Shown here: positions 49,309 through 60,615 of the stretch, one piece after another | Position numbering within the stretch: the first letter of the stretch is position 1 | How the letters are laid out: each line of letters opens with the position of its first letter | Source of the DNA: Oxytricha trifallax | Taxonomy: Eukaryota > Ciliophora > Spirotrichea > Sporadotrichida > Oxytrichidae | DNA: 64,000 nucleotides | Assembly (NCBI GenBank): GCA_000711775.1 | Contig: ARYC01017490.1 | Span: forward strand, 108,004-172,003 | Direction: 5' to 3' | Program-made: the position numbers and the translations under genes | The notes under the pieces: generated by a model | Told to the model about the DNA's origin: nothing | What the model saw: the letters and a program-made list of their open reading frames with translations, nothing else | The model's database searches: none

Positions 49309-51986
49309 ATGAACGACTCTTCAGAATCAATGTACGATAGTGATGATTCACGATTTCAGTCAAAGCTGTCAACCACCAAGTCTACGCTGTCAGGACTCTC
49401 TAAATCAACAGCAGACCTCAACAAAAGAGATTAAAAGTACAAATGAAAAGAAAATCTAAGTAGAATCTAGAAAACCTATTCTGAATTTAAATAGTTCTAT
49501 GATCAGCCTGAGCCTAAGGCGCCATGTTCTGAGTCCAGAAAGGTTTTGGGCTTGATAACTAACAACTATCAAAAAACTTATAAAGACATACAAGACCATC
49601 CAAAGTTATCAGAATACCCACTAAACGAGCTAGATAGTGATCTATTAAAAAATTATATCCGAGTCAAGAGATAATCTTTGAGGCGAGCTCTTGGCGTAGT
49701 AAAGATCAAGGAAGACTCATAGTTATATAAAAGACGATCAGCATAAGAGGTGCCGCTCAAAACCAACAAAAGTAATCAAAAGTCAAGAATCAAATCTTCA
49801 TGCGGCAGCCCTACGATAGCGAGTTAAGCTTCAAATGATATTTCAAAATTATCATTCTTCCTCATTCAGCATTTTGCAGATCTTGATGAAGGGTTTCAGC
49901 ATAGTTTGGTACAAAAATTAAATCAGTCCCTCATCCAAGATAAAGACTTCTATGTTGAGAGTGTTGATTGCCAGCTTAAACATCAACAGAAGCATATAAT
50001 CTAATTGTTCCAAACAAGGGAGATCTAACAAATTGAGAGGGAACTCAAGAGTTACTCCCAATCACAGATTCTCAGGTTCCACTTAGCAGCCTCTACCTCT
50101 ATTATAGAGTTGCCATTGGAAGGTCAGACTCTGATCCACACGCTCTATCCATATTTAAACCACAGCGTTGACACTCACCTTTTTGATGAAGTGGAGAGAA
50201 CAATTTTAGGGACGATGGCATCATCTATAAACAGGCACCTTAAGGATAGCAGCTAACCGATTACAATTGGGTTGATAGCTCTATTGCTAGATCTAAATTC
50301 ACTTTCATCGCTGCAGACCATCACTTCTCCGGAAAGCCTGGAGACCTTTAAATAGTTTCTGGCCAAGAATGGGTTCAATGAAAAAGAGGCGGATGTAATC
50401 GTCAAAAACAAGAATAATTTTCTTTACAATGACTTCATCTCAGCAATACAAAAGGTCAACAAGCTATTTAGAGAAGATCTGATTACCTTGATTTCATTAA
50501 CGAAGGTTAAGCAGAACCCTTCAGGCATGCTGGCTGAGCTTATAGGGGTATTTTCACAGAGGAGAATTCTTCTCACGATGCTCTCGAAGCGCCCGCACAT
50601 CAACTTACAACTGGAGCGACTAGTATTGGTGCTTTAATCTGTGAAGGACTTTGAACTCGACTAGCTAGAGTAAATATTTGATCAGGATGAGGCAATGTGG
50701 ATGTCTGAGCTCAGTAAGCTACACTCTAGCTCTCAAAATTAAAAGTCCTAATCTGAGATTGTTAACAAGAGTCATTAAATTTGGTAAGAGTTTTCAAAAA
50801 CTGCGAATGCTGATCACTTAGTGTCGATTGATGAAATTTCAAGATGCTCGCTATAAATGTAGGAAACTTGTTAAGATTACAAGCATTCATTTTACTAATC
50901 GACAATATCTGCAATAATTTTGAGTCATCAACAGAATAACATCTAAGTCTAAATGCCAACTGCATCTGGAAAAACTTGTATTCAGGGGCTATTGGCTTGT
51001 TATTGGATTCAACATGGCAAGAAAGTACTTATCATTGTTCCAGATAAAATCCTTAAATTACAAACCTAGAAGTTTCTTCAACCTCTAGGCATTTAGCTGC
51101 AGATAGAAACTATAGAAAACTTTTACAAAACTAAGAAGCTTTACGATGTCTGATCATTGATGAATTCGATCAAATTGCGTGGAAGCATCCCTTTCTCTAC
51201 TATGATGGTAAAATTTATGGTCTCTGGGATTTAGGGTTGAGCAAGTCCTACATGTTCAGCGCTACTTGCGATTAAGGCATCCAGAGAATCCTTGCTCAAG
51301 TGTGTATATCACCCAAAGTTCTGAAGTTCAAAAGTGAGTACGAACTTGTGCATTCACTGAGTCAAGATTAGGGAGGGGAAGTCCTTGTATGCTCAAGTGT
51401 TGATGATAGACTCTCAAAACTAAGGGAGGAAATAAAGGAATGCTGCCTCAGAAGTCCTCTGATAATCTTTTGTAACGATCATGAGAAGCCTATTGTTCGA
51501 GACATGACCACGTAAATGGACCTGGTCAAGGTGAGAATGGGAATCACTCAAGCAACGTTGGAGGAAATCTAATCATGGTAAAATGGAATATTAATCCTCG
51601 GTAGTGATGAGAGCTATGGCTACAATACGAGATTTAGAACTGATGCTTAAGTACTAATTGCATTCGAAATCGAATCAGAGAGCCAATATCTTCAAATGAG
51701 GGGCAGGAGCTCGAGGAGTATGGGAGCGTTGCAGTCGAAATATTTCCCAGTATCTAACTTGCCAAAGTAACAGATTATGCATAAGATGAAGTAGATATCA
51801 ATTGAGAAGCTCGACAAACTCGAGCAACTTGTAGCTCTCATCTATAAAAAACGATTCAGCAAAGCTCTTATTGAAGCTGTTTCCGATGCCTAAGAAGAGC
51901 AGGATGCTGTAGAGACTCTCGATGATCTAAAGCAATTGGTCGGGGAGGCTGCATACAAAAGGTTATCATAGAACAAGAAAAGTTGA
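49309..51986 (+). pseudogene. SF2 helicase, SecA-like motor, in a TBE-like transposon
   Basis: About 890 codons from ATG 49,309 (MNDSSESMYDSDDSRF) to TGA 51,984, with more than 30 TAA/TAG codons read as Gln. The Ser-rich N-terminus and a helical ~450-aa region are unassigned. The C-terminal motor has MPTASGKT (Walker A, codons 549-556), KKVLIIVPD (Ia), LIIDEFDQ (motif II, DEFD), MFSATCD (III), PLIIFCND, GILILGSDESYGYN (V) and QMRGRSSR (VI). Order and spacing are those of SF2 helicases; motif VI and the region after it resemble SecA-type ATPases. Two lesions: TGA at 49,444 and a 1-nt deletion near 51,143-51,150 just before motif II. It is divergent from the 22-kDa-type gene, where TBE has its zinc-finger/kinase gene. 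Possible roles in transposition or in unwinding DNA are inference. Confidence 0.82.
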
Positions 51987-52023
51987 GCTATGATTAGAGA
52001 AGTAAAATTGTAATCTGCTCTGA

Positions 52024-53120
52024 TATATTTTACGAGTATTTCAATCTAAAACTTAATCATTCATCCAAATTCTTAAATTTTATACTAAATGTCATAAAAA
52101 GAAAAAAGCATTAGAAAATGAAAAGTTTGTGAATTGTGAAACCTGCCAACACATGGAAGACCACAATTACCTAAATGCTAAAAAGATTTATATTTATGAC
52201 ATTTTGGATGGCTGGATTGCTCATTTCTTCGTTTTAGTAGCTCAATAGATCTTGCACCTAAATCATTATAATGGATTAAATAATAACGCACACTTCTTTA
52301 AGATATAGCAAAATCATGGCAAGATAAAAGGTTTATAAAGTAAAGGGATACTGTATTGATATAAAATTTGGGGGGGGGGAAGTTTCCTGCACTGGTTATT
52401 ATATAAAAAATAATTTTAGGGAAGTTTCCTGCACTCTTTTTTAATTTTTTGATTTTTATTTTTTCATCAAATTAATCTTTATAACAACCATCAACAAACT
52501 TCAGGACTATTTTTATTTTTATTATCATACTTTAATTTATTAATCAATATTCAATATCTCTCTTCAGATTCCAAAAACTCTGGCATTTCTTATATGGTAT
52601 TTGCAAGTTTTGTCTCTTAAAATATTATAATGATTGTATCCGATTGTTATTGTAATTATGATTGAATTTACCTTTTTCTTACCATACCTATATAATGTTA
52701 AACTATATTTTCTTGAACTACTTCAATGATGAGCAATGTAGTCTGAATATTATATGGTTCATAAAAATATTAAATTTGTTAATTTATGTCAAATTTATTA
52801 AATTTACATAAATAAAATATAGCGTGCAGGAAACTTCCTCGAGTGCAGGAAACTTCCCCCCCCAAAATTTGCCGAAAATTAGTTGGTTCCTTCAAGAATA
52901 CATCTGTAGTGGTCACTATCAAAGAGCTGCCATTTGACAAATATGCCAGATTTCTTAGGATACTTAAACTGAGAGAATAACCCTATATCAGCTAGAATTG
53001 CAGTCGAACAATCAAGGGTAACCATTCCAACTCAGGCACTAACACTTTGCTAGACAACTGTACCGAAGTTTCATTGAAGATGGAAAAGAAGAAATACACA
53101 TGGAAATTCAGACGACGAAA
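52024..53120 (+). pseudogene. Coding region split by a MITE, unknown protein
   Basis: The left part (52,024-52,370) reads VNCETCQHMEDHNYLNAKK then WIAHFFVLVAQQILHL; the right part (52,872-53,120) reads SVVVTIKELPFDKYARFLR, NTLLDNCTEVSLKMEKKK and KYTWKFRRRNDE to TGA. Removing the 493-bp element plus one 8-bp repeat joins the two in the same frame (...YKI-CRKLVGSF...). One TGA at 52,357 remains. It starts only 38 bp after the helicase stop in a different frame, so it could be a frameshifted extension of that protein or a separate gene. Confidence 0.5.
52371..52863. mobile_element. MITE B (493 bp), G-run ends, 8-bp target duplication
   Basis: Terminal repeats GGGGGGG(A)AGTTTCCTGCACT; each end carries a second internal copy of GGAAGTTTCCTGCAC. 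Flanked by AAAATTTG on both sides (52,363-52,370 and 52,864-52,871). AT-rich interior without ORF. The 8-bp duplication size equals that of foldback family A. Confidence 0.88.
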
Positions 53121-53124
53121 TGAT

Positions 53125-53715
53125 GAATGAAGTAAATACTAAACCATTAGTGAAAACCTCATAAGGATATACAATGTCTCTAACTTGAGTGTCTATTTTT
53201 TTCCCAAGTAATAATTACATTATCTATAAATACATACAATGTTAGTGTTTATCTGTTTTTAAAAATATAATAATAATTAAAGTCTTGCAAATTACTGGCT
53301 GTTTTATTTAATAGATTTAAAAAATTCATTAAAAATATGTATTTTTCACATTTGAAATATACTTGTATAATAGTAAAGAAATATGATATATTTTATAATA
53401 TCCCGATTTATTTATAATTAACAATTATTTTTTAGCAATAAAAAATTATCATAAATATTTTATAATCAATGTATTAATTTTATCAAATGAAACAAGTAAT
53501 GTAAAACTTAAATAAAGTAAATGAAATTATTGCTCTAAATTTCTATTGAGATGATAAACAAAAATATCTTTAAAAATTAAGTGAAATTAATATAATTATA
53601 TAAATATAATATCAAGAGAAGTGTTTGAATAGTAATCCTTCGGACCTCATTTGCTGGGCATTTATTTCTTAATATACTTAGTCGGAAGGTATTTAAATTA
53701 TTTTATTAATTAATT
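53125..53715. other. AT-rich spacer
   Basis: No gene recognised. The 53,630-53,690 patch is GC-richer and may still belong to the gene on -. Confidence 0.5.
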
Positions 53716-53725
53716 AAAATTACAA

Positions 53726-54710
53726 TCAGAGCTGTTTAAGAGAGTAACTCTATCTCCATAATAGCTGCATGAAGTAGAGCATCTATTTTTCACCTAACTT
53801 TGAATATGGCTCAGTTAATTGTGCTAAGCGTACATGACGGCCGACATTTGATTTAAAGCTATATATGAACGTGCTAGCATCCTCATTTAAATCTTTCTTA
53901 TCACTCTATTGAAGCAACAGGAGTCTTTAAGTACCATTAAATATTAGTGCTTATCTTCAATTAGAGTAGCTATTTAAGTTACAAGCTTTCCGAGTAGAGG
54001 AGTCTGGCTAAGTGGAATTTGCATTCGCGAATACATCAGCGCAGCTATGCTCTACTCTAGAATATTGCTGATGAGATTCGGGATAAGGAGTAAACCTTGA
54101 GTCATTTAACATATCTCGCAGTTTGATCATTAGTGGGCTTTATTGCTCCTCGAAGTTGCCCTACATTTTATCATTGTGGTCAATTTTTATGATAAAACTT
54201 ACACTTGTTTTGCTATTTTTCAACATTATAAAAATATTACTTTTAATTAAAAATAGTTTCTTATTGTTTTCTGACACTAATTTTACCCGGAGTAATTAAG
54301 TCAACTTCTTTGAACTATCAAAAAATATATTTAGTTCTCCTTTTGTCGCTTTGGTTTAGACAAGGCCCCTCCGAAATTTTGCATTTCTTGTTCATCAAAT
54401 AAAGTTAAAATTGAAACATAAAATATCATATAAAAAGAAGAAAATTCTTTAAATTATTTAAATTAAGATATAATATTTAAAATTAAAATATCAAGTTTAT
54501 AAATATCATCTTTTAATAATAGAATATTTATAAAACAACTGCATATATTTAATGAGAAATTATTTTAATCTTCACTTTAACAATTTTATTAAATCTAATT
54601 GCCTGCCGAAATCTGCTCATTATCTCTTTGCTGATTTGTTGAAGAACCCTTTGTGACATTTTAACCAATCTTTGTGCTTCCGGAATTCTAGTATACATCT
54701 GTCTAATCAT
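53726..54710 (-). CDS. Small gene on -, unknown protein, with IES and intron
   Basis: First MDS from ATG 54,710: MIRQMYTRIPEAQRLVKM, SQRVLQQISKEIMSRFRQ. After ~170 bp of AT-rich DNA (54,425-54,594, probable IES) the frame resumes with DEQEMQNFGGALSKPKRQKE and SKKLTQLLRVKLVSENN, one T short in a T6 run. Then a 42-bp intron-like GTAAGT...ATGTAG and NFEEQQSPLMIKLRDMLNDS, FTPYPESHQQYSRVEHSC. After a TGA at 53,957 it continues ASTFIYSFKSNVGRHVRLAQ and KLGEKQMLYFMQLLWRQSYS to TGA 53,726. About 230 residues, helical, no known domain. It may be a real gene with sequence errors or a recent pseudogene. Confidence 0.6.
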
Positions 54711-54714
54711 TTAA

Positions 54715-55980
54715 TAAATAAAATTAGAAAATAATAATTCTTAAATTAATTGATAAATCCTTAAAAATAAAATATTTTCTTAAACTAATTAGAATATAAA
54801 TCTGAATTTATAAAATTGATTTAATTGTATTACTAATTTCATATATAATTTTGTATTTTATTTTATATAATAATTAAGCTGTATAAACTTATATAGCAAA
54901 ATTTAAACTTTTTTTAAAAATAATATGTTGCGAAAAAAAATTAATTTTAATTATATGTGGACAATTTTAATTTTCTAAAATAACATAAAGTAACAATAAT
55001 GAATATAATATTAATAATTGGTATTTTTTAATATGGAACATAATATCACTAAATATAATAAATACACTAGATTTAGTGAAAGATTTAAATATTTTTTATT
55101 AGCAAGCAAATTTAAACCCCAAAATATTTTTTAAAGCTATATTTAGAATTTTGTTTGTAAATTTATACAAAGATCATATACCTTACTATTATATATAACA
55201 TTCGTGAACTCATTAACAAACTCTGGTATGTCATAATATTAGAATGAAAAATATAATTCAACAAATTTATTAGTAAAATTATTCAGATAAAATGTTTCAA
55301 ATTTATGAGATAAATTGGTTTTTAGTATTTCAATGTTTCTTGTTTATATTTATGTTCTAATCAAATAACATGCTTCATTTCTAGAGTCAGCTGCAGAAAT
55401 TTTAAGCTTGCCTCTTTTTACCAAACTTTTACTTATTTTACAAGTAAAAAATGATTCCTCTGATACCGTAAGTTAAATTTTTTCTTTCAATAGTTTATAT
55501 CGAAATACTACTGTTCCTTTGTTTTCTTATCAATAATTAATAAAAGATTAGGTAAAATTCTCTCCAAATAAATGCAATTATAATAAAAATTTTGTTTAAT
55601 CATTTTTATTGGATTTTTCACTCTAATTTCTTAGTTAATTTTGTGAAACAAACTTTTAAAGCGAACGCTTTTAGCCATAAGAAATAGCAAAATTAAATTA
55701 CATTCTATTTTTGTAAGTAATTGATTTTGACATCTCTTTCTTAATAATAAGTTATAATAAATTTTTGTATAAAATCGCGCTATTTATTATTCTTACAGAG
55801 CACATTTACTATTTATTTATCAGAAATTTATTTATTTCCTAAATCAAAATCTAGTAAACTTCAAACATGACTTTATTTATTTTAAGCATATCAAAACTTT
55901 TGAAGCTCTTTGTATATTGAGTAATTTACCAAGTTATCTTCAAAGTTTTCTGACAAAAATCTTTCATCATAAATGATAAA
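54715..55980. other. AT-rich spacer
   Basis: No supported gene or repeat. Confidence 0.5.
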
Positions 55981-55985
55981 ACGGG

Positions 55986-57694
55986 TGTTGATACCGGGAC
56001 GTCCCAGGAAAATCAGGACGTCCCAAGAATATCAGGACGTCCCTATATTACCAGGACGTCCCAGATAATATATTAGTTAAAAAAATAAAAATTGCTGTTT
56101 CTTTTAAATATAAATTCTTATTAATTATAAATAATAATAAAAGAAATGTTACTTGAAAAAAACTTAATATAATAAACCTATTCATTTAAATAAGATTTTT
56201 GATATTTCTGAAATACATTTTATTTTATAATATGTTTTTTTTTTAAAATCAAATATAAATTACAAAATTTATTATACAAATTTTACAATGTGTGAATTTT
56301 ATTTTATATTTAATATTACTATAGATAAATATAAAGCTTTAATAAATATGAATGTTTTTAGTATTGTTCTATAAAAAAAGTTATAATAACCAATTAATTT
56401 TATGAAGAATAGTTGATATATAAATGTTGCATGCACTATTTTTTAATGTAAGATGCAAGATAAAATATTTTAATTATAATTAGTTTTTCCAAATCTAATA
56501 TATTTCGGTAATCAAAAATATGGAAAATCAATCATTTATTTAATTGTTAAACATATCTTGTTTTAAAAATATCATAGAAATAATTAATAATTTAATAAAA
56601 AAATTAAATGTTGTACAAAAAAATTATTATCAATAATTACAGAATTGCATTAAGCCTTATTTTTATTTTTGTTGGGAAATTCTTTATTAATTTTGAATTT
56701 ATTTTATTTATAATAAGAGTACAGAATGGCATACTTTAGATACATTTAAATAATTTCTTTATTTTAAATAAATAAAAATAAATTATTTTCTCATTTTTTA
56801 AGTCTCATTCATCTGTACACGACTATGTAAAAGAAAGCTATCTTGCTCAAGCTTTAATTAGGTCTTAATAATTCTTCTAACATCACAAAAAAATATTAAT
56901 TTACAGATTCACCACATATTTGTAATCTAAATACTTAATTATATATCATCAAAAGTTTCACTAAAATGTCTAATATAAGGAGAATAATTAAACAGGATCT
57001 CTCGCAATACTTTCAACGTGTATTTATTAGGACAATAATATTTTAAACCGTTTTTAATAGTTTATCAGTGCGATATTGGTCACTATCACAATCAAAAAAG
57101 CATAATCTATATATTTTTCTGATAAATTATACTTGAAAAGGAGTTATGATTAGAACTTCAAACGATAAATATTAATTGATAGTATGCCACATCCTTATAA
57201 AATATTTACTATGTGATCTTGTATGATTTTTTATTAAAATGATTCCATGTGTATTTATATTAATTAATTATTAACGCTTAAATATTGTTTTTTCGCTTAT
57301 TCATACATAACAACTTTTAAAATTTTTTTCAGAGGCGTTGACTCCTATTCTTCAAAAAGTGCTAACGCCTCTTGACAACTCCTGTTAATTATTTTGTTTT
57401 GTTATATAAGTATGGGCTCTTGTCCTTCCTAACACCGTTTGGGGTAACACTCCTTGACCCATCCTTATGAGATTCTTACAGAATCTTTTTGTGATACTTC
57501 ATGTTATGGTTTTAAATTTTTTTTTTACTTATATATATTCTGGGACGTCCTGGTAATCCTGGGACGTCCTGATGATGTTGGGACGTCCTGATGCGTCTGG
57601 GACGTCCTGGTGATCCTGGGACGTCCTGGTGATTCTGGGACGTCCTGATAATCTTGGGACGTCCTGATTTTCCTGGGACGTCCCGGTATCAACA
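55986..57694. mobile_element. 1.7-kb element with inverted arrays of GGACGTCC at its ends
   Basis: Terminal repeat TGTTGATACCGGGACGTCCC. The left end has four and the right end eight copies of the palindromic word GGACGTCC, spaced about 19-20 bp, in inverted orientation. TGATAAAAC is repeated outside both ends (55,974-55,982 and 57,697-57,705), 3 and 2 bp away. The interior is mostly AT-rich; 57,331-57,520 is GC-richer with a 9-bp stem AGAGGCGTT/AACGCCTCT and no clear ORF. The 9-bp repeat could be a target duplication or an IES pointer. Confidence 0.85.
57331..57520. other. GC-richer island inside the GGACGTCC element
   Basis: Contains the hairpin AGAGGCGTT...AACGCCTCT (57,331-57,372) and CCGTTTGGGGTAACACTCC. 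No coding frame of note. It could be a small RNA or a remnant of the autonomous element. Confidence 0.3.
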
Positions 57695-58311
57695 TTTGAT
57701 AAAACTAATACAAGTAAATTAAAATGATCATTTATAAGGATTTTTGAAATAATACTTTTGTTAAAATAGATTTTAATCTTTTGAGTAATATTGTATAAAT
57801 AAAATTAATTATAATTATATTACTTCCAAATCATATATGTGGCAGTTATACTAGGCCAATTTAAAAAATTTAACTCATTCAATAAAGAATTAAAATTAGC
57901 TGGGTTTTATTATTAACGATACAATTAACTAGTAACTCTGGAACAAGATAATTTGACTTTAATAAACTCATCTAAATTAATTTATTTATACTCTTACATT
58001 TAAGTGAAGTCATCTAGCTACAGTGATGCAATAAAATAATATCGCTGATTATTAAGTCCAGCTAAACTTTTTTTTCTTCTAATAAGCAAAGATTGTAAAA
58101 ATTACAATATTAATTGTCAAGATATTGATTTGAATTTAATTAAACTTTAATGATTTATTTCTCTAAATTCAAATGAATTTTTAAAATCGTTGAAAAACAG
58201 AATTGGTCTTTGCATGTTGTAATAGTTTTTTTTAATAAAAAAGTTACTCCTTTTTTAAGTATCAAAAAATGAGTAATTTTTGTATTTTATTAATTTAAAT
58301 TTTCTAATGAA

Positions 58312-58900
58312 ATGATAGGAATGGTTAATATGGACTTAGGACAACTAGCAGACATGAAATCCAAAACTAAATCAGCTGAAGAAACATCAAGAAAATCGGA
58401 AGGATTCATAAGACTCTTCAAAATCGACATTCTAAAGAACGTAACAGCAAATGAAAGATGCTGCATATCTATCAGCTCAGACTACTTTACTCACTTAAAT
58501 AAAGTAGAAATCTACGTTAATGCCTACAAAAACAAACATACTTATTAAAAAGTGACCTAATACAACTAATCACCACCAGATGCAAAAATCAAATTGCACA
58601 CAATGACTTAAAATACTCAGTGAGTCTTAAACACTTCGTCACCTAATTTAAATTCAAAGATCTTGGCGACCACGTCCAAATCATAAACCAAAGAAGAGGA
58701 AAGAAAGGAAGATCAAGAAAGAGAAAGACAAACAGAAACAGAGGAAAAGAAAAAAGAAGACAAGAGGCAAAAGATGAAGACTCAGTATACTAGGAGAGAT
58801 TCTCCAAAAACTTAATAGTGCTTGTCCCTTATTTGCATAAAAATCAACTAAGATGGGGGGTCCCAGAGACCTCAATGTGATCTAATTATTATTATTATTA
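58312..58900 (+). CDS. Candidate gene or relic, basic C-terminal region
   Basis: ATG 58,312: MIGMVNMDLGQLADMKSKTK, EGFIRLFKIDILKNVTANER, YFTHLNKVEIYVNAYKN. Continues in another frame with QLITTRCKNQIAHNDLKYS, KFKDLGDHVQIINQRRGKK, an Arg/Lys-rich stretch, and ERFSKNLIVLVPYLHKNQL to TGA about 58,878. One frame change near 58,545. GC-richer than both flanks. No domain recognised. Confidence 0.45.
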
Positions 58901-59046
58901 TTGTTTTTTTCTTCAAATAATATATAATATAGTTTTGACATTTTATAAAATTCCATTAAATTTTGTTTGATAAACTGATAAAATTATCATCACATTCCTA
59001 CTATTTCCATATCTCTGACTACTTTCTCATAAATAACCCATTTCAT

Positions 59047-59553
59047 ATAATAAACCTATCTCGAGAGTGTTTCGTGGTACCTCGATTAAAGAAAATTATT
59101 TTATTTAGAAAATTGTTAATGTAAATGAATTTTTCGGTCAATCAAATTTATTTTGATATTTTATTGTATCATATAATATTTGTGTCGTTATTTAATAAAA
59201 TTTTCATATTAAAACAATATAATATAATTTGTTCACTAATTTATATAGATATTTTTCTTGAATGATAATTACTAACATAAATAAAATAGTATATGATATT
59301 TTTTAAAAAAATTATTTATTTATGTTAGTAATTATCATTCAAGAAAAATATCTATATAAATTAGTGAACAAATTATATTATATTGTTTTAATATGAAAAT
59401 TTTATTAAATAACGACACAAATATTATATGATACAATAAAATATCAAAATAAATTTGATTGACCGAAAAATTCATTTACATTAACAATTTTCTAAATAAA
59501 ATAATTTTCTTTAATCGAGGTACCACGAAACACTCTCGAGATAGGTTTATTAT
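59047..59553. repeat. Near-perfect palindrome, 507 bp
   Basis: Arms of about 235 bp (ATAATAAACCTATCTCGAGA ... mirrored to 59,553) around a ~35-bp loop. The arms look identical over long stretches (GTGTTTCGTGGTACCTCGAT; TCATTCAAGAAAAATATC). No ORF or clear target duplication. Probably a foldback element; it directly precedes the TGACC-rich region. Confidence 0.9.
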
Positions 59554-59639
59554 TGATAAAATACATTCGAATCGTGGAATTGTGAAAATTAAAATACAAA
59601 TTAAATTAATAATATTATTACTGCTCATTTACTATGCTC

Positions 59640-60200
59640 CGTTTTGTCTTATATGCGAAAAGTGGTCAAACTGCTACTTATTATTACGAAATGGTCACTT
59701 TTATTAGGTTTTTTTGTCAAAATCGATATGAGTCATTCGGAACTTCTATACAGTGACAAAATTCTCTATCAACTGTAAATATGACCAACTTTACTATTTG
59801 TGATCAAAATTTCTGTTTTTGTATTTTTGTCTCTCCCATTTGAGCAGAGTGGTCAAAAAAATGGCCAAAGTGCAATGATTTTAACCCAAGTGACCAGAGT
59901 AGTGGTCAAGGTGGAGATTCTCTCTAAAAGTGACCAGAGTGCTTGATTTCAACTGAAATGACCAGAGTAGTGGTCAAAATCTCCAAAAATCGCAGTTTTT
60001 TGTCTGAATTTGGTATCATGAGTCATTTTTCGAAAATATGCGGTGACCAAGCCAAATTTAGAGCAGAGTGGTCAAAAATCTTGAAAATCATTGTTGCTGG
60101 TCAAATTTGTTATAATCTATGTGGTCATAAAGTTCAATACTGCAGCAGTACCTGCAAATCGCTGCTGGTCAAAACAATTGAGCAGAAGTTGCAAATTTGC
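59640..60200. repeat. Cluster of TGACC/GGTCA motifs
   Basis: About twenty copies of GGTCA or TGACC in both orientations, often as TGACCAGAGTAGTGGTCAAA, in 560 bp. It lies downstream of the transposase at 60,616-63,210. Position and pattern resemble subterminal binding sites of a transposon end; this is inference. Confidence 0.7.
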
Positions 60201-60615
60201 TAGTTTTTTGCTGAATTCCTATCAAACTGGATAGCATGATGCTCAGTGCATCTCCTCTCTCACCAACTCATTCAATTCTTGAAATATCTGATTTTGAACC
60301 AATTTTTGTCATATTTTAGCTTAAGTTGCTCAACTCCTCTGGTGTATGCCTTGAGTGCATAGAAATTTGCTATATAGAGTGGAGGAAAGCAGAATTTGAT
60401 GCCACTCGTCGAAACTTCATAATAGTTTGAGCAGACTTATGAAAACTGCGATTTTCAGGGATCCTCATGCATTTATGTATTAATTTTAAGTACAGTATTA
60501 ATAGCAGCAGTAAGAGCAACAGTAATAGTGTAAGCAGTAAAAATGACAATGCATTAGGTATAAGCGCTTATAGAAATTTTAGTGTATGATGCATTTCTTG
60601 TTTTTTAGTTGAATC

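Larger units (their letters stand above)
46900..52020. mobile_element. Divergent TBE-like transposon carrying a helicase gene (ends not located)
   Basis: Gene layout is the mirror image of TBE: transposase (+, 47,069-48,031), 22-kDa-type gene (-, 48,060-48,900) ending 28 bp away tail to tail, and a third gene divergent from the 22-kDa-type gene. In TBE that third gene is the zinc-finger/kinase ORF; here it is an SF2 helicase (49,309-51,986). Transposase and 22-kDa-type proteins align with those of TBE at low but clear similarity, and an intron position is conserved. No C4A4 ends and no convincing inverted repeats were found by eye, so the borders are estimates. All three genes carry disabling changes. 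Confidence 0.7.

Noticed and set aside
49309-51986. Bacterial contamination (SecA)
   Set aside because: Dozens of in-frame TAA/TAG codons, and linkage to a TBE-type transposase and 22-kDa-type gene, show that it is native ciliate DNA.
55990-56065. CRISPR-like array
   Set aside because: Short palindromic 8-bp words every ~20 bp, mirrored at the other end of an element in a eukaryotic genome. No spacers of uniform unique sequence and no cas genes.
58681-58875. Hydrophobic Phe/Leu-rich frame on -
   Set aside because: Reverse complement of a purine-rich (Arg/Lys/Glu) coding stretch on +.
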